In this document: positions 7,619-15,922 of the stretch, in pieces
How the letters are laid out: each line of letters starts with the position of its first letter
Position numbering within the stretch: the stretch's first letter is position 1
From: Paenibacillus sp. FSL H7-0331
GTDB taxonomy: Bacteria; Bacillota; Bacilli; Paenibacillales; NBRC-103111
NCBI RefSeq assembly: GCF_001956045.1
Contig: NZ_MRTH01000054.1
Span: forward strand, 1-39,848
Length of the DNA stretch: 39,848 nt
Reading direction: 5' to 3'
Notes under the pieces: model-generated
The model's database searches: none
What the model saw: only the letters and a program-made list of their open reading frames with translations
What the model was told of the DNA's origin: nothing
Program-made: the position numbers and the translations under genes

Positions 7619-9118
7619 TTATTTTCCTAAGAGCTCCAAATGCTTGCCGATATGGGAGATCAGCGACTGCTCAAAAGCATCCTCTTGCTCATTCAATGTG
7701 CTGAAGAACTCGTCCTTGAACAGGGAATTACCTTGTGCATCCTTCGCTTGCAGCAAAATTCCGTACGTAATGTGAATCACTTGACGCGCATTGTTCTCGT
7801 TCATATATACATCGGCCAAATCTGCATCGGCAACTTGATTAAGTGGAACAATTTTGCTTAGATCGGTCGTAACATGGTAGTAAACAGTTGCTTCTTCAAA
7901 ATGATCCAAAGCGTATTGGTGCATCTTGCGGTATAGGTCCGGCTTCACTTTGGCTACAGTCCTGACAGCTTCGAGCCAGTTCGTTCCGGCAGTCTTGATA
8001 TGGAAGCGTCCTTTGGTGTGCTTGCCGATCAATGGGAATACGCTGAACTTGTCGCTGCCTGAGTGAATACTCAGTTTGTAACCAAAATCATCAGCAATTC
8101 CGGCATGGATAATCAGTTCTTCCTCAAATTTTGCGATATCACCGATGTAGTCGATTCCCTTTTGGAATTCGCCGATAAAGCGCGGAGCCATGCTATAAAT
8201 CGTTAAGCCGCGGGCATACAGTTCCTTGGCCACCAAAAAGTGGGATTCCGGATCTGTTGGTGTCGCAGTCTCATCAATGGAAATTTCAAAGTCGATCTCA
8301 CGACCGGCATTTTTAATATAGGTGTTGTAAATATGCTCCATAAAGTCAACGGCAGGACCATAGATCAATACGTTCTTGATCAAGGTTGCTTTGTCAAAAG
8401 TTACAGAGGAGCCAGCTACTTGAAAGCTTTCATTCAGGTAACGGTTTTCATAGTGATTGCGTGTTGCTTCTGGAAGCTGGGCATACTTGTCCGCCTGTTC
8501 ATCAGCAGATAAGCCTTCAATAGAATTATCGATATATTCGGAGCAATCCAGTGTCAGCATCGTAAAGCCAAGACCAAGTGCCAGTTCAATATCTGCTTCA
8601 ACTTTCAAGTGATCGCCGTCAGCACCAAAGCCATCTTTGTAGCCTTCCTGGAATACAGCGAAGCATGCCGCATCAACCACTAGCTTGTAATCACGACCGG
8701 TGAGATTCAACTCACGGATGCTTTGTTGAGCCAGAATCGGACGGATATCATGGCCTTTAACGGTTTTGATATGTCCTGGGGAAGCAATACCGAGACGGTC
8801 GCCCAGACCAATCGTTGCAACCTGTGTACCAAATGCACGCGGTACGGTATAGTCAAAAAATTTGTTAATTACGAGACGGTTCTCATGGGTCAACGGACTG
8901 ATTTTGGCGCCGCCTTCAATTTCGCCTTGCAGCTCATCGAATAGGGGACCGGAACCAATGGAAACCAAATATTTGGTGTCTACATGTTTAACTAGGACGA
9001 TTTTAACGGTACCGGATTCGGCAAATGAATGCGGATACACTTTAAAGCTGGCAGGGATTTCGATGCCGTCTACACTGCCTTTTTGCAGAGCTTCGACAAT
9101 GGGTTGATATGTGCTCAT
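7619..9118 (-). CDS. uxaE: tagaturonate/fructuronate epimerase
   Basis: About 499 residues, matching the UxaE family first described in Thermotoga maritima. Conserved blocks are GDRLGIASPGH, ILAQQSIREL, AVFQEGYKDGFGADGDHLKV, the later EISIDETATPTDPESH, then HSGSDKFSVFPLIG and FHIKTAGTNWLEAV, and the C-terminal IHITYG. It epimerises D-tagaturonate to D-fructuronate, so galacturonate can enter the same route as glucuronate. ATG 9118 has AAGGAGG 8-14 bases upstream. An in-frame ATG at 9163 lies within the promoter region and is not favoured. It is the first gene of the operon with uxaC. An AraC-type regulator is divergently transcribed 172 bp away. Confidence 0.9.
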   Translation of the reverse strand: MSTYQPIVEALQKGSVDGIEIPASFKVYPHSFAESGTVKIVLVKHVDTKYLVSIGSGPLFDELQGEIEGGAKISPLTHENRLVINKFFDYTVPRAFGTQVATIGLGDRLGIASPGHIKTVKGHDIRPILAQQSIRELNLTGRDYKLVVDAACFAVFQEGYKDGFGADGDHLKVEADIELALGLGFTMLTLDCSEYIDNSIEGLSADEQADKYAQLPEATRNHYENRYLNESFQVAGSSVTFDKATLIKNVLIYGPAVDFMEHIYNTYIKNAGREIDFEISIDETATPTDPESHFLVAKELYARGLTIYSMAPRFIGEFQKGIDYIGDIAKFEEELIIHAGIADDFGYKLSIHSGSDKFSVFPLIGKHTKGRFHIKTAGTNWLEAVRTVAKVKPDLYRKMHQYALDHFEEATVYYHVTTDLSKIVPLNQVADADLADVYMNENNARQVIHITYGILLQAKDAQGNSLFKDEFFSTLNEQEDAFEQSLISHIGKHLELLGK

Positions 9119-9148
9119 GAATAGAGCCTCCTTCAATAATTGAGTAAC

Positions 9149-9231
9149 TCGATCATAACGCAAAATCAGTTTATAATCTTTACCTATTTTGTCTGTTTTA
9201 TCTGCATGTATGCATATCTTGCTATGATCGA
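9149..9231. promoter_or_regulatory. divergent uxaE / AraC promoter region with paired TATGATCGA elements
   Basis: TCGATCATA (9149-9157) is the exact reverse complement of TATGATCGA (9223-9231). Each therefore presents a -10-like TATGAT pointing toward its own gene, uxaE to the left and the AraC gene to the right. Neither has a good -35 box at 16-18 bp, which fits activator-dependent promoters. A second candidate -10 for the AraC gene is TACAAT at 9246-9251. Functional assignment is inference. Confidence 0.4.
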
Positions 9232-9290
9232 ACCGTTCTTTCTGTTACAATAGAGGGGTTAGCAGCTAGGATAGAAAGCGGTGAAGCAAG

Positions 9291-10142
9291 ATGAGCGAGA
9301 CGGTTTCCCTTACCTATGGGTCAGAGGAAGGCGATTTTTATATGCAGCATATTAAACGCACGGAGCTGTTTGAGCGAAATAACCATTTTCACAGCACTTA
9401 TGAAATCTATTATTTGTTATCAGGACACCGGACCTATTTCATTAAAGACCGTTCTTACTTGATCGGTCCGGGTGATCTGGTATTTATTAATAAATATGAT
9501 GTTCACAAAACCTCAGATGTCGGAGAGCCGGGGCATGAACGGATTGTAATCAATTTTAGCGATAAGTTTATCGACAAGGATCAATCCTTATATCATCCTT
9601 CATTATTTAATGTGTTTGAGCAGCCTGCGCATGTACTCAGCCTCAAGCTGCAGGACCAGATATTTACGCGCTCCGTGCTGGATAAGCTCGATAAGGAGCT
9701 CAAGGAGAAAGCAACCGGCTTTGAAACCTATATCAAGCTGCTGCTGGTAGAGCTGCTGCTGTTCTCCAGCCGTTATGCGGAGCGCAACGAAGCAGCGCCA
9801 TTCGAGCACGCGAGCCCCTTGCATCGCAAAATATCGGAGATCGTCCAATACATTAATAAAAACTATGCGCAGCCGATGACGCTTTCAGGTATGTCGGAGC
9901 AATTTTATATGAGTCCGTATTATATGAGTCGTACCTTTAAAGAAATAACCGGCTTCACCTTTATAGAGTATGTAAATATGACGCGAATTCGTGAGGCTCA
10001 ATTACTGCTTCGTGAATCTACCCGTAAAATCATTGATATCGCCGATAGTGTCGGCTTTGAGAATATCGCCCATTTTGGACGTATGTTTAAAAAGCTGACC
10101 AAGCTGACGCCACATGAATATCGTAAGCTGCATCGGCAATAA
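9291..10142 (+). CDS. AraC-family transcriptional regulator
   Basis: A 283-residue regulator. The N-terminal cupin-type sensor domain includes HFHSTYEIYYLLSG, YLIGPGDLVFINKYDVHK and ERIVINF. The C-terminal 100 residues hold two helix-turn-helix motifs: PMTLSGMSEQFYMSPYYMSR and IIDIADSVGFENIAHFGRMF, followed by KKLTKLTPHEYRK. It is divergent from uxaE-uxaC across 172 bp, so it is probably the local hexuronate regulator; this rests on position alone. Confidence 0.92.
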   Translation: MSETVSLTYGSEEGDFYMQHIKRTELFERNNHFHSTYEIYYLLSGHRTYFIKDRSYLIGPGDLVFINKYDVHKTSDVGEPGHERIVINFSDKFIDKDQSLYHPSLFNVFEQPAHVLSLKLQDQIFTRSVLDKLDKELKEKATGFETYIKLLLVELLLFSSRYAERNEAAPFEHASPLHRKISEIVQYINKNYAQPMTLSGMSEQFYMSPYYMSRTFKEITGFTFIEYVNMTRIREAQLLLRESTRKIIDIADSVGFENIAHFGRMFKKLTKLTPHEYRKLHRQ

Positions 10143-10187
10143 TCATGAAAGTGAAGGCTTATCGAAGTAAGCTATTTCTGTAAAAAA

Positions 10188-10496
10188 TTATTCGGATCGT
10201 TGGCTGCGCCGTGCGATTTCTTCGGTTACAATAAAAGCAAGCTCCTCATTACCGAACAACGATAAGACACCGAGCAAGGTTTCATCAGGAATATCGCCGG
10301 CTTCTTCCTTCGGTACGATCAAATCTTGAACTTGCTGCAATAATGGATTCGCTTCTTGCTCAGGATAGGCCCGTCTGTACAGATCGGCAGGGTCGAGGTC
10401 GTGATTAACGCACCATTGGGCAAAGATATGAACCATCAACGATTCGTCGCGCTGGTAATTGCGGATAAGCTGCTCTTCCAATTCTTTTTGGCTCAT
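10188..10496 (-). CDS. conserved-looking small acidic hypothetical protein
   Basis: A 102-residue soluble protein with GAAGGGAGC 8-16 bases before the ATG, which supports real translation. It is rich in Glu and Leu and predicted helical (KELEEQLIRNYQRDESLMVH, then NEELAFIVTEEIARR). No catalytic motif, membrane segment or signal peptide was recognised. It is divergent from the IF-3-like gene and convergent with the AraC gene. Function unknown. Confidence 0.65.
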   Translation of the reverse strand: MSQKELEEQLIRNYQRDESLMVHIFAQWCVNHDLDPADLYRRAYPEQEANPLLQQVQDLIVPKEEAGDIPDETLLGVLSLFGNEELAFIVTEEIARRSQRSE

Positions 10497-10558
10497 GGAT
10501 AAGCTCCCTTCAATTTGATATGCTTACTCATTATAACGAAAGTTCAGGTGGTTGCCTA

Positions 10559-11035
10559 ATGATCATGAATGAAAAGATAAAAGCATCCGAGGTGCAGCTA
10601 ACCGGAATCGATGGTGAGGACCTGGGCGTGATGCCAACCTCACAGGCATTAACACTCGCCAAGAAGCTTAAAGTGGATTTGGTGTGCACATCGATGATGA
10701 GCAGTCCGCCGCCTTGCAAGCTGGTGGGCGCGGGTAAGGCGAGGGAAGAGGCGCAGCAGCAGCGTAAGCGGGAGCAAGCTCCCAAAGTGAAGGAAATCAG
10801 GCTGACTCCGCATATTGAAGCTCATGATTATGATACGAAAATACAACAGGCGGAACGTATCCTCAAATCCGGTGATGCTGTGCTGCTGGTCGTACGTATC
10901 CAGGGTAAGGAAGGGCCAGAGGCCAAGACGCTGCTGGAGAGCCTGATTGGCGATTTAAAGCTTGCGGGACGCAAGCAAACCGGCATTCAACTGAGCGGTA
11001 AGCAGGCTGCGGTTCAATTGGACCCTTTAACATAA
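10559..11035 (+). CDS. divergent IF-3-like protein (second infC-type paralogue)
   Basis: A 158-residue protein with the two-domain plan of translation initiation factor IF-3. The N-terminal part has NEKIKASEVQLTGIDGEDLG, then LDLV-like VDLVCTS and the signature PPPCKLV. The linker is rich in Gln, Arg and Lys. The C-terminal part has VKEIRLTPHIEAHDYDTKI, where true IF-3 has the KEIRL...I..HD pattern. AGGTGG with 7-base spacing selects ATG 10559. The usual infC-rpmI-rplT neighbours are absent: the next gene is a hemolysin III homologue 19 bp away. True IF-3 carries additional basic residues in the PPVCKIMDYGKFKYE segment, which here reads PPPCKLVGAGKAREE, so ribosome binding may differ. Probably a paralogue rather than the essential copy. 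Confidence 0.82.
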   Translation: MIMNEKIKASEVQLTGIDGEDLGVMPTSQALTLAKKLKVDLVCTSMMSSPPPCKLVGAGKAREEAQQQRKREQAPKVKEIRLTPHIEAHDYDTKIQQAERILKSGDAVLLVVRIQGKEGPEAKTLLESLIGDLKLAGRKQTGIQLSGKQAAVQLDPLT

Positions 11036-11054
11036 TAAAGGAGGCGATCCACGA

Positions 11055-11696
11055 ATGGCAATGACACATACGTATAGCAAAAGAGAAGAGCTTGCAAATG
11101 CCGTTACACACGGTATCGGAAGTTTACTTAGCTTGGTTGGACTTGTCGTGTTGATTGTGTTTGCTGCTTCAAAGGGAACAGCCTGGCATGTGACCAGCTT
11201 CACAATCTATGGCGTCAGCATGCTGCTGCTGTATGTCGCATCAACTATGCTTCACAGTCTTCCTGCGGGTAGAGCCAAGGATGTATTTGAAGTGCTGGAT
11301 CATTCCTTCATCTATGTATTCATTGCCGGGACGTACACGCCGATATTGCTAACAGTTATTCATGGAACGCTCGGCTGGGCATTGTTAATTATGATATGGG
11401 CAATCGCCGCGGCAGGGGTCGTATTTAAAGCGTTTTTCACCAAAAAGTTTTTGTTTACCTCGACCTTGATCTACATTGCGATGGGTTGGATTGTTGTGTT
11501 TCTCTGGAATCCGATGTCTGCGGCACTCCCCACGGCAGGTATGACCTTGCTTGTCATTGGCGGTCTGTTGTATACGCTCGGCACGGTGTTTTATGTGTGG
11601 AGAAGCTTTCCTTATCACCATGCTGTATGGCATATGTTTGTGCTTGGTGGATCGATTCTGCATTTCTTTATGATTTTGTTATATTTTCTGCCTTAG
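11055..11696 (+). CDS. hemolysin III family membrane protein (PAQR/YqfA-like)
   Basis: A 213-residue integral membrane protein with seven predicted helices. Family landmarks are EELANAVTHGIG near the N-terminus, YVASTMLHSLP, LDHSFIYVFIAGTYTP and the C-terminal HHAVWHMFVLGGSILHFF. The conserved Ser, Asp and His residues of these blocks form the metal-binding site in the PAQR superfamily. AAAGGAGG lies before the ATG. Despite the family name a haemolytic role is not implied. It ends 33 bp before a bidirectional terminator. Confidence 0.93.
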   Translation: MAMTHTYSKREELANAVTHGIGSLLSLVGLVVLIVFAASKGTAWHVTSFTIYGVSMLLLYVASTMLHSLPAGRAKDVFEVLDHSFIYVFIAGTYTPILLTVIHGTLGWALLIMIWAIAAAGVVFKAFFTKKFLFTSTLIYIAMGWIVVFLWNPMSAALPTAGMTLLVIGGLLYTLGTVFYVWRSFPYHHAVWHMFVLGGSILHFFMILLYFLP

Positions 11697-11729
11697 TCAA
11701 CCTAACAGGGGATTTATACGCATACCTAA

Positions 11730-11766
11730 AAAAGAGCCAAATCTCAGATGAGATCAGGCTCTTTTT
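11730..11766. terminator. bidirectional intrinsic terminator
   Basis: AAAAGAGCC (11730-11738) pairs with GGCTCTTTT (11757-11765). Inside, ATCTCA (11741-11746) pairs with TGAGAT (11749-11754). The A/T-rich arms serve as U-tracts on both strands. It sits between the convergent hemolysin III and CorC-like genes. Confidence 0.9.
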
Positions 11767-11780
11767 GCCATCTATTCAAT

Positions 11781-13097
11781 TCATTTGTGATCAACAGAAA
11801 ACGGTTCTTTTTTGCCAAGCGGTTTGATTTCAATTTTGCGAAAGCTCAGTCCGTCTTTTTTCAAAATCTTGAAGTGCAGGACATCAAATTCCCATTCCAT
11901 GCCTTCTCTTAAAAGCGGATGCTTGGCATACAGCCAGCCGCCGATGGTGTCCAATTCGCTTTGATCCAAATCGCTGCCGAAAATGTCATTGATGTCTCCA
12001 ATAGGTACCTTGCCATCGACAATAATACGCTGATCACCCATACGCTCTATCTCTGGCCGTTCCTCCGAGTCGAACTCATCACGGATTTCTCCGACGATTT
12101 CCTCCAGCACATCTTCAATCGTAATCATGCCTGCCGTCCCGCCGTATTCGTCAAGCAGCATGACAATGTGGGCATTTTGCTTCTGCATTTCTTTGAGCAA
12201 AGATTTGACAGGCATGGATTCAGGTACAGACACAACCGGATTGATCAGATCAAGCAGGTTGATTTGGGGAGTATCGATATATTTTAAGAAAAATTGCTTC
12301 GTATTGATCATCCCGATAATGTCATCCTTACTTTCTCCAGCGACCGGGAATCGAGTGTATTGCTCTTCTTTAATTATATTCATGTTTTCTTCAAGGGTAT
12401 TATTCAGGAATAAGCAGACCATTTCGGTACGGGGGACCATGATTTCTCTGGCTTTCAGCTCATCAAACTCAAAGATCCTGCTTACGTAACCGTATTCGGT
12501 TTGGTTAATTTCTCCGCTTTCCAGACTCTCGCTCAAAATAATCCGCAGTTCTTCCTCAGAGTGGGCATCCTCATGCTCATTCGCTGGCCTCATGCCGAAC
12601 AGTCTGATAAATTGAGTAGCCGAGCCATTCAGCAGCCATATAAACGGATACATGATTTTGTAGAATCCGATCATTGGTGCCGCCAGCATGAAGCTGATGG
12701 ATTCCGCTTTTTGGATGGCTATCGATTTGGGAGCCAATTCACCCAGCACGACATGAAAGTAGGTGACGAGTCCAAAAGCGATCAAGAAGGAAAGAGTGGC
12801 TTCTACCTGAGAAGGAAGCCCGATAGGTCCGATAAGTGGATGTAAAATTAACTCTACGGTCGGTTCACCGAGCCAACCGAGACCGAGTGCCGTGATAGTG
12901 ATGCCCAATTGGCATGCGGATAAATACCCATCCAAATTACTAATCACACGTTTAACGGATCGAGCCTTCTTGTTTCCTTCGGTAATGAGCTGATCTACCC
13001 GGCTTGGGCGGATTTTGAGAAATGCAAATTCTGCGGCAACAAAGAATGCTGTTGCTAATAGTAATACCAAAATCATGACCAAATTTAGACCTATCAT
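11781..13097 (-). CDS. CNNM/CorC-type transporter-associated protein (DUF21-CBS-CorC_HlyC)
   Basis: A 438-residue protein. The N-terminal DUF21/CNNM membrane domain spans residues 1-180 (four hydrophobic segments and the family motif AAEFAFLKIRPSRVDQL). A CBS pair spans about 200-325 (REIMVPRTEM, then HIVMLLDEYGGTAGMITIED). The C-terminal CorC_HlyC domain covers about 345-425 (IIVDGKVPIGDIND, then DTIGGWLYAKH). The family is linked to magnesium or cobalt homeostasis and to export of divalent cations. TGAGGGG precedes the ATG. A consensus promoter lies 54-82 bp upstream. Confidence 0.92.
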   Translation of the reverse strand: MIGLNLVMILVLLLATAFFVAAEFAFLKIRPSRVDQLITEGNKKARSVKRVISNLDGYLSACQLGITITALGLGWLGEPTVELILHPLIGPIGLPSQVEATLSFLIAFGLVTYFHVVLGELAPKSIAIQKAESISFMLAAPMIGFYKIMYPFIWLLNGSATQFIRLFGMRPANEHEDAHSEEELRIILSESLESGEINQTEYGYVSRIFEFDELKAREIMVPRTEMVCLFLNNTLEENMNIIKEEQYTRFPVAGESKDDIIGMINTKQFFLKYIDTPQINLLDLINPVVSVPESMPVKSLLKEMQKQNAHIVMLLDEYGGTAGMITIEDVLEEIVGEIRDEFDSEERPEIERMGDQRIIVDGKVPIGDINDIFGSDLDQSELDTIGGWLYAKHPLLREGMEWEFDVLHFKILKKDGLSFRKIEIKPLGKKEPFSVDHK

Positions 13098-13150
13098 CGT
13101 TGTCCCCTCATTAAGCTATTTTGAACAGATGGTACAGTTTCTTCGTATTA

Positions 13151-13179
13151 ATCATAACATGGAGATTATCATATCTCAA
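13151..13179 (-). promoter_or_regulatory. sigma-A-type promoter for the CorC-like gene
   Basis: On the minus strand TTGAGA (13179-13174) and TATGAT (13156-13151) are separated by 17 bp. The -10 lies 54 bp from the start codon. Confidence 0.7.
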
Positions 13180-13249
13180 AATCGAATGACATGACCAGGT
13201 TATTGACATCCTGATTGGAAGACTCAATGCGACAATTAACACGCAAAAT

Positions 13250-13278
13250 TTGACGTTTAATAAGCTTCAATTTACAAT
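13250..13278 (+). promoter_or_regulatory. sigma-A-type promoter ahead of the 39-codon ORF
   Basis: TTGACG (13250-13255) and TACAAT (13273-13278) with a 17-bp spacer, close to consensus. It points at the small ORF at 13321 and may also drive the UMP-kinase paralogue at 13518. Confidence 0.72.
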
Positions 13279-13320
13279 AAATAGTATACCAATTCGTCTA
13301 GCAGGAAAGGTGGGGGGACT

Positions 13321-13440
13321 ATGAGCAGCCTTATGAAGCCATATGGGGTAGATTCGTTTGGAGCAAGGCTATTTGTATTCATATTCCCTCTCATTCCATT
13401 TTATTTACCTTTGGAGACACTACAGGCATTTATTGCTTGA
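13321..13440 (+). CDS. 39-residue hydrophobic small protein
   Basis: ATG 13321 is preceded by GGAAAGGTGGGGGG at ideal distance and a near-consensus promoter 43 bp further up. The product begins MSSLMKPYG and continues with one hydrophobic stretch (FGARLFVFIFPLIPFYLPL), so a single-pass membrane peptide is plausible. No homologue is recognised. It lies 77 bp upstream of the pyrH-like gene. It could instead be a leader peptide for that gene. Confidence 0.5.
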   Translation: MSSLMKPYGVDSFGARLFVFIFPLIPFYLPLETLQAFIA

Positions 13441-13517
13441 GTGTCTTTTATTTTTGTATGCTTTTAACAATCAGCAGCGTCCGAGCAGTGCGATAATTCA
13501 TTGGAGGTGCATGGTTA

Positions 13518-14258
13518 GTGAAGTATAAAAGAATTTTGATCAAGCTTAGTGGCGGGGCCGTTGCTGGCAAGAGTGAATTTGGTTTTGATCCTGAGCGGCT
13601 TGAGCATATAGCCAATGAAATTATGACGGTATTGCGTATGGGCGTCGAGGTTTGCCTCGTGATTGGCGGGGGTAATATATTTCGTGGAAATATGGGTGAA
13701 AATTGGGGCATTGAACGAGCAGAGGCTGACAATATCGGCACTTTGGCAACTGTCATTAACAGTCTGATGCTCAGAGGCGTTCTTAAAGCCAAAACCAGCT
13801 CTGAGGTCAGAGTGATGGCAGCAATTCCGGTTACCTCCGTAGCCGAGCCTTATATTCGTTTAAAAGCCATTCACCATTTGGAAAAGGGTTTTATCGTGAT
13901 TTTTGCAGGTGGTAATGGACAGCCATATGTCACAACGGATTATCCCTCTGTGCAAAGAGCCATCGAGGTAAACTGTGAAGCGATTCTGGTTGCCAAGCAG
14001 GGTGTGGATGGTGTTTATAATCAGGATCCAAAGCTGCATAAGGATGCGCAGAAGTACAAGTCACTGCATTACAATGATGTGATTAGCCATGATTTGCGGG
14101 TTATGGATCAATCAGCTTTTATATTGGCACGGGACTTTCATTTACCGATTTATGTTTTTAATTTCGATAAACCTGGCTCGATGAAAGAAATTTTTGAGGG
14201 AACCAGTACGGGTACATGCATTAGCGAGAGCTCAGTATTGGCCTATTACGAGGATTGA
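13518..14258 (+). CDS. UMP-kinase-like protein (PyrH paralogue)
   Basis: A 246-residue amino-acid-kinase-fold protein. Landmarks are KRILIKLSGGAVAG at the N-terminus, VCLVIGGGNIFRG, AVAEPYIR-like SVAEPYIRLKAIHHLEKG, IFAGGNGQPYVTTD, GVDGVYNQDPK and VMDQSAFILARD. These match UMP kinase (UMP to UDP). The start is GTG 13518 behind GGAGG. The usual rpsB-tsf-pyrH-frr context is absent and several positions conserved in PyrH are changed (for example KLSGGAVAG in place of K[VL]SGE.L.G). I read it as a second copy with a possibly altered role. It sits 24 bp before the nnrE/nnrD gene. Confidence 0.83.
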   Translation: MKYKRILIKLSGGAVAGKSEFGFDPERLEHIANEIMTVLRMGVEVCLVIGGGNIFRGNMGENWGIERAEADNIGTLATVINSLMLRGVLKAKTSSEVRVMAAIPVTSVAEPYIRLKAIHHLEKGFIVIFAGGNGQPYVTTDYPSVQRAIEVNCEAILVAKQGVDGVYNQDPKLHKDAQKYKSLHYNDVISHDLRVMDQSAFILARDFHLPIYVFNFDKPGSMKEIFEGTSTGTCISESSVLAYYED

Positions 14259-14282
14259 TGTTACAGAGGAGGGGCAACAAGC

Positions 14283-15809
14283 ATGTATGTCGTCAATTCG
14301 CAGGAAATGAGAGCTATTGATCAATATACGATAGAACAAATCGGCATCCCGGCTATGGTGCTGATGGAAAACGCAGGAAGAGCGGTTGCCGAGGAGGTAT
14401 CGCTTTATGCAGGTGAGCGGCTTCAACGTATTGCAGTGTTGGTTGGCAAAGGCAACAATGGTGCGGACGGACTTGTCGCTGCCAGGCATTTACAGGAAGC
14501 TGGACATAAGGCGGAAATCATCTACGCGACAGATCCAGCAGGCTTTGTGGATGAAGCGGCAGTACAGAGAGATATCGTCCATAATTTGCGGATTCCTTCC
14601 TCTACTTACGCAGAATTATGTGTTCAATGGCACAGCTATGATTTGATTATCGACGCATTACTGGGCACAGGCAGCCGTGGAGCGCCGCGTGAAGTCGTTG
14701 CAAAACTTATTATAGAGGCTAATGAGAGCGGCCTTCCTATCTATGCTGTCGATATTCCAAGTGGGCTGGATCCGAACACAGGGTATGTGCATGATGCTTG
14801 TATTCGCGCCACCTGCACCATTGCATTAGCCTTCCCCAAGCGTGGACTGGAGCAGGAGCCAGGTGTAGAGCAAGCAGGGCGTGTGAGTGTTCGTTCTATC
14901 GGCATTCCGCAATCTGCAGCCGAACAATTGAAGGTTCGTACCTACCGAATTGAAGAGCCACTGCTCTCGGATACACTGGGTCTGAGCAGCTATAGACGGC
15001 GTGCTTCCAATTCCAATAAAGGTACCTTCGGGCATGTACTTGTCGCTGCAGGGAGCCGCTCCATGAGTGGTGCAGGTTTATTGTGCTCCAAAGCAGCCCT
15101 GCGAGCAGGAAGTGGCTTGGTGACCTGGGCACTGCCAGAAAGTCTGCTTGATGGGATGCTGGGACAAATTCCCGAGATTATGATGCGAGGCATGGCTGAT
15201 GAAGGCCGTGGTGATTGGGGGAAGATTTCCACACAATCGATCCTCGAGCTGGCAGCAAATAAGGCCGCGATCGTGTTCGGACCGGGTATAGGACGCTTTG
15301 ACAATGATACCCATTGGCTCCGGGACATCTGGGAACATACAACTTGCCCGCTTGTTCTGGATGCTGATGCTTTGAATATGCTGGGTTCCTCCATTGGACT
15401 AGATGCCCTGTCGCGGCGATCGGCTCCTGTTATTTTGACACCACATCCCGGAGAAATGGCTCGTCTGTGCGGTAAATCGATTCCTGATATTCAAGGAGAC
15501 CGAATTGAAACGGCACGCTCCTTTGCCTGGAAGTTTGGCGTTACCTTAGTTCTCAAAGGTGCGCGCACTGTCGTCGCTACTCCAGAAGGTGAGGTATACA
15601 TTAATCGTACAGGTAACGCGGGAATGGCTACTGGAGGTACAGGAGATGTGTTGGCAGGGATCATAGCCGGACTGCTCGCTCAAGGCATGTCAGCCACACA
15701 ATCGGCCGCTCTCGGTGTCTACTTGCATGGTTCAGCCGGAGATCGTGCGGCGATCGGCAGACCCTATATGGCTTCCTTAATAGCGAGCGATATTATCGAT
15801 CAGCTGTAG
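14283..15809 (+). CDS. nnrD/nnrE: bifunctional NAD(P)HX epimerase / ADP-dependent NAD(P)HX dehydratase
   Basis: A 508-residue fusion that repairs hydrated NADH and NADPH. The N-terminal YjeF_N domain (1-215) shows MENAGRAVAEE, VLVGKGNNGADGLVAAR, IIDALLGTGSRG and VDIPSGLDPNTG. The C-terminal ribokinase-like dehydratase domain (about 225-508) shows NKGTFGHVLVAAGSRSMSGA, LDADALNML, LTPHPGEMARL and TGGTGDVLAGIIAGLLAQG. GAGGAGGGG precedes the ATG. The length is that of a full fusion protein. Confidence 0.95.
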   Translation: MYVVNSQEMRAIDQYTIEQIGIPAMVLMENAGRAVAEEVSLYAGERLQRIAVLVGKGNNGADGLVAARHLQEAGHKAEIIYATDPAGFVDEAAVQRDIVHNLRIPSSTYAELCVQWHSYDLIIDALLGTGSRGAPREVVAKLIIEANESGLPIYAVDIPSGLDPNTGYVHDACIRATCTIALAFPKRGLEQEPGVEQAGRVSVRSIGIPQSAAEQLKVRTYRIEEPLLSDTLGLSSYRRRASNSNKGTFGHVLVAAGSRSMSGAGLLCSKAALRAGSGLVTWALPESLLDGMLGQIPEIMMRGMADEGRGDWGKISTQSILELAANKAAIVFGPGIGRFDNDTHWLRDIWEHTTCPLVLDADALNMLGSSIGLDALSRRSAPVILTPHPGEMARLCGKSIPDIQGDRIETARSFAWKFGVTLVLKGARTVVATPEGEVYINRTGNAGMATGGTGDVLAGIIAGLLAQGMSATQSAALGVYLHGSAGDRAAIGRPYMASLIASDIIDQL

Positions 15810-15922
15810 AGGTGGTAGCGAGATTGGTAAAATTTGATTTGCAGATGATCAGCAGGTAACATAAATAGAAGCAACAACGTATTTCAGAGTTCAAAAAACG
15901 CATTTCCAAGGAGGTACTATTA

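Noticed and set aside
13203..13231. Second promoter using TTGACA at 13203
   Set aside because: No -10-like hexamer at 16-18 bp; the better promoter is at 13250-13278.
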